Of a stretch of 15,515 nucleotides of DNA, positions 11,443-15,515 are shown piece after piece. The position numbers and the translations under genes were made by a program. The DNA is from CBDUUP01 sp965370435 (GTDB lineage Bacteria; Chloroflexota; Anaerolineae; Anaerolineales; UBA11579): the NCBI GenBank assembly GCA_965370435.1, contig CBDUUP010000061.1, positions 1-15,515 of the forward strand, read 5' to 3'. Every line of letters starts with the position of its first letter. Position 1 is the stretch's first letter. The notes beneath the pieces were generated by a model. The model was given only the letters and a program-made list of their open reading frames with translations. It ran no database searches and was not told the origin of the DNA.

Positions 11443-13122
11443 ATGAAAGCACCTTCTACTCTTCCGAGAATTGTTGGGTGGGGGATTGCGCTGTTGGCTG
11501 TATGTGGGCTGATGTTTGGGTTGGCTGACCTCGACTCTGCCTACGCCCAGGGTGTGGACGCCAGCCCCCCCGATGAGACGGTCAAATTGATCTTCATCCA
11601 CCACTCCACCGGGGAGGCTTGGCTGGATGACGATGACGGCGGGTTGGGCCGGGCGCTGGCGGAGAACAACTATTATGTCAGCGACACCAACTACGGCTGG
11701 GGGCCGGACAGCGTCGGCGATTACACCGACATCCCCGATTGGCCGACTTGGTTCACCGGGCCGGAACGGGACCGTTACATGGCCGCGGTCTACGCCGAGA
11801 GCGACACCAACTCCTGGAATTTCGACCGTCCCCTGGCGGACCCGGGCAGGGAGAACCAGATCATCATGTTCAAGTCTTGCTTCCCCAATTCCGAGCTGGA
11901 GGGGAATCCCAACGACCCGCCCGCGCCGGAGGGCTGGCTGACGGTGAGCAACGCCAAATACGTCTACAATGACTTGCTCAATTACTTCATCACCCGCCCG
12001 GATAAGCTCTTTGTCGTCATCACCGCGCCGCCGGTGTCCGATTCCTCCTATGCGGACAACGCCCGGGCTTTCAACAACTGGCTGATTTACGATTGGCTGG
12101 CTGAGAACGACTATCCCTACAGCAACGTGGCGGTGTGGGATTTCTACAACGTCCTCACCGACCCGGACAATCATCATAGGGTTAACAATGGAAGCATTGA
12201 GCACATCGCCAATCAAGGCGGGAACACCCTCTACTATCCCAGCGGCGACGACCATCCCAATCAAGCTGGCAACCGGAAGGCTACCGCCGAATATGTTCCC
12301 ATGTTGAATGTGTTTTACCATCGCTGGATGGCAGGCGCGCCCCTCGATATCCCCACCCCAAGCGGAGGCGGCCAGCAAGACCCTACCGAATCCTCGCCAA
12401 CGGCGATCTCCTCCACCGGAGGAGGGCCTTCCGGCGGGTTGGTGGATGGTTTTGAGAGCGGAACGCCTCCTGGCGCATGGGGTTGGGAGGCCTACTGGGA
12501 TTATGACGTGGATACTTCCATCACCTGCGCCCCGGAGAGCGGCATGGCCTTCAAGGGGAGCCTGGCATTACACATTGCCTTCGATGTGGTGGCGGAAAGC
12601 TGGAGCACCTGCGCGCTGTTCTACGATGAGGCCCAAGACTGGCGGGCCGCGCCGGGGCTGGCTTTTTATCTGCACGCCAGCCGGGCCGGGCTGATCTTTG
12701 ATTTCCTGGTTTATGGCGGTTTGCCGGACGAGGAAGAGACTTATCTCTATCAGCTTTCCGCTCCCCAGGAGAGCGAGGATGGCTGGGCGCTCATCGAAGT
12801 TCCCTGGGGGCAGATCATACGCGCAGACTGGGAAGATGACAGCGGCGCGCCCATTGACCCGGCCCAGATCAGCGGCCTGGCTTTCGGCTTCGACGGCGGG
12901 GAGGAGGATCGACACATAGGCGCGATCTGGGTGGATGAGGTTCATCTGATGGGCGCGGCGGACACCGGTCAAGATACGGACTCGGAATCCGAGACCCAAC
13001 CCGATACTGACGAGGACGATGATGACGATGATGGCGGGGGTATTAGTTGTCCGGGGAACCTGGGACTGCTCCTGGCCGTGGGGCTGGGCGCAGTCTGGAC
13101 GCGGCGGAAGCGTTATCGCTGA
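11443..13122 (+). CDS. Secreted SGNH-like protein with CBM11-like domain and C-terminal anchoring tail
   Basis: The 559-residue product has a signal peptide ending near AYAQ (33-36). Residues 47-297 form a domain with FIHHSTGEAWL (51-61), IMFKSCFPNSEL (141-152), and DDHPNQAGNRKAT (269-281), the last resembling block V of SGNH/GDSL hydrolases; the catalytic Ser would be S55, but the usual GDS motif is absent, so enzyme activity is uncertain. A Gly/Ser/Thr linker (305-333) leads to a jelly-roll domain (334-503) resembling CBM11-type carbohydrate-binding modules (DGFESG at 335-340, ending IWVDEVHLMG). An Asp-rich stretch (520-530) then precedes SCPGNL, a hydrophobic segment (539-552) and RRKRYR, a tripartite sorting-signal layout. 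AAGGAGG precedes the ATG. Probably a surface polysaccharide esterase or binding protein. Confidence 0.75.
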   Translation: MKAPSTLPRIVGWGIALLAVCGLMFGLADLDSAYAQGVDASPPDETVKLIFIHHSTGEAWLDDDDGGLGRALAENNYYVSDTNYGWGPDSVGDYTDIPDWPTWFTGPERDRYMAAVYAESDTNSWNFDRPLADPGRENQIIMFKSCFPNSELEGNPNDPPAPEGWLTVSNAKYVYNDLLNYFITRPDKLFVVITAPPVSDSSYADNARAFNNWLIYDWLAENDYPYSNVAVWDFYNVLTDPDNHHRVNNGSIEHIANQGGNTLYYPSGDDHPNQAGNRKATAEYVPMLNVFYHRWMAGAPLDIPTPSGGGQQDPTESSPTAISSTGGGPSGGLVDGFESGTPPGAWGWEAYWDYDVDTSITCAPESGMAFKGSLALHIAFDVVAESWSTCALFYDEAQDWRAAPGLAFYLHASRAGLIFDFLVYGGLPDEEETYLYQLSAPQESEDGWALIEVPWGQIIRADWEDDSGAPIDPAQISGLAFGFDGGEEDRHIGAIWVDEVHLMGAADTGQDTDSESETQPDTDEDDDDDDGGGISCPGNLGLLLAVGLGAVWTRRKRYR

Positions 13123-13145
13123 AATCCTCAGCATTCACACGACAT

Positions 13146-13161
13146 GGGATTCATCAATCCC
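13146..13161 (+). other. Small hairpin in the 13123-13240 gap
   Basis: GGGAT (13146-13150), a 6-base loop and ATCCC (13157-13161) could form a 5-bp stem, without a T-run. A second 5-bp stem GCTGA/TCAGC lies over the preceding stop (13118-13132). Neither makes a convincing terminator. Confidence 0.2.
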
Positions 13162-13240
13162 CAGGTAATAGTATTTCAGATGATCCTTAGATTGCTGATT
13201 GCGAAAATCAACTAAAAGACATATAGAAAAAGGAAACTCA

Positions 13241-14503
13241 ATGGAAACGGAAAAACCCATCCCTAACGCTGGTACCCGGTGGTTAATTGTGATTCTGGGG
13301 CTGCTTGGCGCTCTTGTGTTCGTGGAACTTTATACCCGCTATGGGAAAGGCCTTGGACACATAGTAAGGACTTCCGAAATGGTAGTTTTTATCATCATCG
13401 CGCCTCTCACTGGATTGTACATAAAGCAAGTTGGAATACACAAGCTCTTGTTGACCGGCGTCGCGTTTTACGGAGTGTCCACTATCCTCTATAGGTATGT
13501 GTTCGACGGAGTAGCGCTCTACGCTGTGAATATTGGGATAGCTATTGGTGGCGCCATTGTTATTACGACAACTATGGCATATCTTTTCCTTGAAGTTAGA
13601 TCTTACCGCTGGTTAGCAACTACCGCGGGAATATATTTAGCCCTAAAGAGCATAATAGGTTTCTTAATCAGTGAGGTAGAAGCAAGTTTACAAACAAGTT
13701 ATTCAGGTGAGTATTCCCGGTTTGAGCTCATCTTCTTTTTGGGAGGCATCGTTGTCGGCGGAGTTTTGATCGGTATTTCTGATAAACTCAGAAGCCGCTT
13801 TTTGTGGCCGGAAGAGAATGTGGAAATGGAAGGAGGGCGTTTTTTGAAAAACAACTTGATCGTCATAGCGGCGTTTGTGATCCTTTTCAGAATTGCCTGG
13901 ACTATTATCATGAATGCCATAGGGCAGCTTTACTCGCATAGTATTGATGAGTGGGCTGTTGTGACGATCCAAAGGGATCCCTTCCTTCTTTATCTGGATT
14001 ATTATATTGGTCCTATCCTTATAGTTTGCGGTTTCCTGGCAGATCTGCTCGACAGGATTACGCTTCAATATTTCCAACGCCCTCTCGGACGCCAAATTTT
14101 CTTATTGCTGGGGATGGGTGTAGAATGCGTGTGGGCGGTATCGTTCTTGAATAACATCACCTATTCAGGATTTTGGCACGTCTTTATTATCTTCGCCCTA
14201 GCTGGATCGATCATTGGAGTCCAATTTATCGCCCTTATTTTGAAGCAGTTTAGCTATAAGTGGTGGGGATTGGCTTGCGGTCTTTATATTAGCCTTGGCT
14301 CAATATCTTCTTTTGGACGTTTTCAGATCGAGGATTTCATTAATACGAGATTCATCTCCGATTCTCAGCTCCAGACGAGTCTTTACGTTGGCATAGCCGT
14401 TATGCTGTTAGCTTCACTTCTTGTGCTGCTGAATGTTGTTCGTCGTCCGGTCGTTGTTGAAGAAGATTCCCTGCCTTCAAATGGGGGAATGATTAGTGAT
14501 TGA
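13241..14503 (+). CDS. Polytopic membrane protein, 12 segments, MFS-like
   Basis: From the ATG at 13241 (AAGGAA seven bases before) the product has 420 residues; a TTG at 13199 in frame has no ribosome site and was rejected. About twelve hydrophobic segments are visible, grouped six and six around a charged central loop (SDKLRSRFLWPEENVEMEGG), the layout of major facilitator transporters. GFLADLLDR after the eighth segment resembles a weak MFS motif A. No substrate motif is recognised and the family is not certain. Codon and base use are clearly more A/T-rich than in neighbouring genes, which may mean horizontal transfer. It is followed after 77 bases by the LiaF-like gene. Confidence 0.65.
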   Translation: METEKPIPNAGTRWLIVILGLLGALVFVELYTRYGKGLGHIVRTSEMVVFIIIAPLTGLYIKQVGIHKLLLTGVAFYGVSTILYRYVFDGVALYAVNIGIAIGGAIVITTTMAYLFLEVRSYRWLATTAGIYLALKSIIGFLISEVEASLQTSYSGEYSRFELIFFLGGIVVGGVLIGISDKLRSRFLWPEENVEMEGGRFLKNNLIVIAAFVILFRIAWTIIMNAIGQLYSHSIDEWAVVTIQRDPFLLYLDYYIGPILIVCGFLADLLDRITLQYFQRPLGRQIFLLLGMGVECVWAVSFLNNITYSGFWHVFIIFALAGSIIGVQFIALILKQFSYKWWGLACGLYISLGSISSFGRFQIEDFINTRFISDSQLQTSLYVGIAVMLLASLLVLLNVVRRPVVVEEDSLPSNGGMISD

Positions 14504-14528
14504 CAACCCTCTAAAGTAGAAAAAGGCG

Positions 14529-14534
14529 TATAAT
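14529..14534 (+). promoter_or_regulatory. Consensus -10 before the LiaF-like gene
   Basis: TATAAT lies 46 bases before the ATG at 14581. The TTGACA at 14500-14505, overlapping the preceding stop codon, is 23 bases away, too far for standard sigma-70 geometry unless the DNA is distorted as at MerR-type promoters. A promoter here is likely, its -35 unclear. Confidence 0.45.
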
Positions 14535-14580
14535 CAAGCCAATACAATGAATAATCAAGATCACGAGAAGGAGAAATACA

Positions 14581-15111
14581 ATGAACCGTAGAACTTTACT
14601 CTGGGGACTCTTCTTTATCACCTGGGGCTTTGTGGCCCTTTTCGCCAATATTTTTAATTTCGATGTGTGGAAGATTTTTTGGCCCGGCGCCATCATCTTA
14701 CTTGGCATCTGGTTCATGGTCCGCCCCCGGTTCGACGACCGCAAGGGAGGCATGCGCATCCTGCCCATAGCGGACTTCAAGCGCACAGGCGATTGGAAGG
14801 TGGTCGACGATGAGATTTATACCTTCGTTGGGGATGTGAAACTTGACTTCACCAATGCGGAGGTCCCTGTCGGTGAAACCCATCTGGCGGTGCGGGGCTT
14901 CGTCAGTGAGATAGATGTGATTATCCCGGCTGGGATTGGTTTCTCGGTGTCTTCTTCAGCCGTCGTCAATCAGATCGACTTGATGGGCGACAAAGAAGAG
15001 CGTATCTTCATGCCCCTGAATTACAGTTCGGAGGGATACGAGGCTGCCGAGCGCAAGATTCGATTAGAGATCACCAGCTTCGTGGTCGAACTCGACGTTC
15101 GGGAGGCGTAG
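14581..15111 (+). CDS. LiaF-like envelope-stress membrane protein
   Basis: The 176-residue product has two N-terminal membrane segments (about 6-24 and 33-47: FFITWGFVALFANIFNF and FWPGAIILLGIWFMV), then a cytoplasmic-type beta domain (80-176) with FVGDVKLDFTNAEVPVGE (82-99), VRGFVSEIDVIIPAGIGFSV (104-123) and a final LEITSFVVELDV strand. This is the layout of LiaF/YvqF C-terminal-domain (cell wall-active antibiotics response) proteins, which in Firmicutes inhibit the LiaRS two-component system. No histidine kinase or response regulator is adjacent in the window, so the partner is unknown. The domain is a right-handed beta stack with repeated ladder positions. AAGGAG precedes the ATG. Confidence 0.8.
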   Translation: MNRRTLLWGLFFITWGFVALFANIFNFDVWKIFWPGAIILLGIWFMVRPRFDDRKGGMRILPIADFKRTGDWKVVDDEIYTFVGDVKLDFTNAEVPVGETHLAVRGFVSEIDVIIPAGIGFSVSSSAVVNQIDLMGDKEERIFMPLNYSSEGYEAAERKIRLEITSFVVELDVREA

Positions 15112-15148
15112 GCGGCAGGGCCGTCAGAGGGGTTGGGAGCAGGGTTCA

Positions 15149-15515
15149 ATGCTTGATTATGGGCGCATGCCCCGATTTTTGCAGCGTTTGATCATGTACC
15201 CACCGCAGGTGGCTTATGCGTTGGGCTTAGGCCCCCTCATCGGGCGGATCGTGCTGTTGTTGACCACCACCGGGAGGAGATCGGGGCTGAAGCGAGTCAC
15301 TCCCTTGCAGTATGAGGAGATCGAGGGGGTGTTCTACAGCGCCTCGGCGAAAGGGGCCAAAGCGGACTGGTTCCGCAACATCGTCGCCGATCCCCAGGTC
15401 GAGGTGCGGGTGAAATCCCGCCGCTTCAAAGGATTGGCCGAACCGATCACCGACTCAGCGCGCATAGCCGATTTCTTAGCGTTACGCATGGAGAGAAATC
15501 CCCGGATGATGAGGG
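15149..15515 (+). CDS. Deazaflavin-dependent nitroreductase-family protein (5' part)
   Basis: The frame is open from an ATG at 15149 to the window edge, giving 122 residues. LLTTTGRRSGLKRVTPLQYEEIEGVFYSASAKGAKADWFRNIVADPQVEVRV is the core of the Ddn/DUF385 split-barrel family: TTGRRSG and the GAKADWFRN segment bind the F420 (or other) deazaflavin phosphate and ring. Known members reduce nitroimidazoles or quinones, or only bind the cofactor, so the reaction here is open. GGGAG lies before the ATG; a second ATG at 15167 is possible. F420 use suits Chloroflexota and Actinobacteria. It starts 38 bases after the LiaF-like stop and may be co-transcribed with it. Confidence 0.82.
   Translation, partial: MLDYGRMPRFLQRLIMYPPQVAYALGLGPLIGRIVLLLTTTGRRSGLKRVTPLQYEEIEGVFYSASAKGAKADWFRNIVADPQVEVRVKSRRFKGLAEPITDSARIADFLALRMERNPRMMR

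Noticed and set aside
11398..12378. Minus-strand open frame opposite the SGNH-like gene
   Set aside because: Val/Gly-rich antisense translation without domain or ribosome site; the plus-strand gene has a signal peptide, promoter and strong ribosome site.

Overview
The window looks like a chromosomal segment of a Chloroflexota bacterium, probably of the Anaerolineae type. This is inference from several signals: lipoproteins with the VTQ-rich linker typical of that phylum (residues 34-50 of the protein at 10197), many secreted PD40, beta-helix and SGNH-like proteins, a deazaflavin (F420)-type reductase, Gram-positive-like GAAC-N4-GTTC operator syntax, and mostly GC-rich genes broken by two AT-richer islands (about 160-1450 and 13200-14520). 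No rRNA, tRNA, CRISPR array, transposase or integrase was seen.

Layout. 1-2230: a lipoprotein resembling GH26 glycanases, then a two-domain VOC (glyoxalase-fold) protein. 2310-2520: three tandem palindromic 17-bp repeats, a strong intrinsic terminator and a promoter overlapped by a LexA-type palindrome. 2521-3537: a small HTH-like protein and a cysteine-rich zinc-knuckle protein, both unassigned. 3534-5515 (minus strand): a hemolysin III/PAQR membrane protein, an orphan Phd/YefM antitoxin and a cysteine synthase. 5540-9885 (minus strand): a compact operon of beta-helix lipoprotein, single-pass membrane protein and 12-blade PD40 lipoprotein, closed by an intrinsic terminator. 9946-10055: a promoter and terminator pair that appears to define a roughly 70-nt structured RNA on the minus strand. 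10197-13122: a conserved lipoprotein of unknown function and a secreted SGNH-like protein with a CBM11-like domain and a C-terminal anchoring tail. 13241-15515: an AT-rich 12-TM transporter-like protein, a LiaF-like envelope protein and the start of a deazaflavin-dependent nitroreductase-family protein.

How the genes fit together. Five of the larger products are exported (GH26-like, beta-helix, PD40, DUF-like lipoprotein, SGNH/CBM), so the theme is the cell surface and probably polysaccharides, but only the 9819-to-5588 genes form a clear transcription unit. The least explained parts are the SOS-type HTH/zinc-knuckle cassette with its palindrome array, the small RNA (or attenuator leader) upstream of the beta-helix operon, and a recent-looking 8-bp tandem duplication that seems to have shifted the end of the beta-helix gene into its neighbour.
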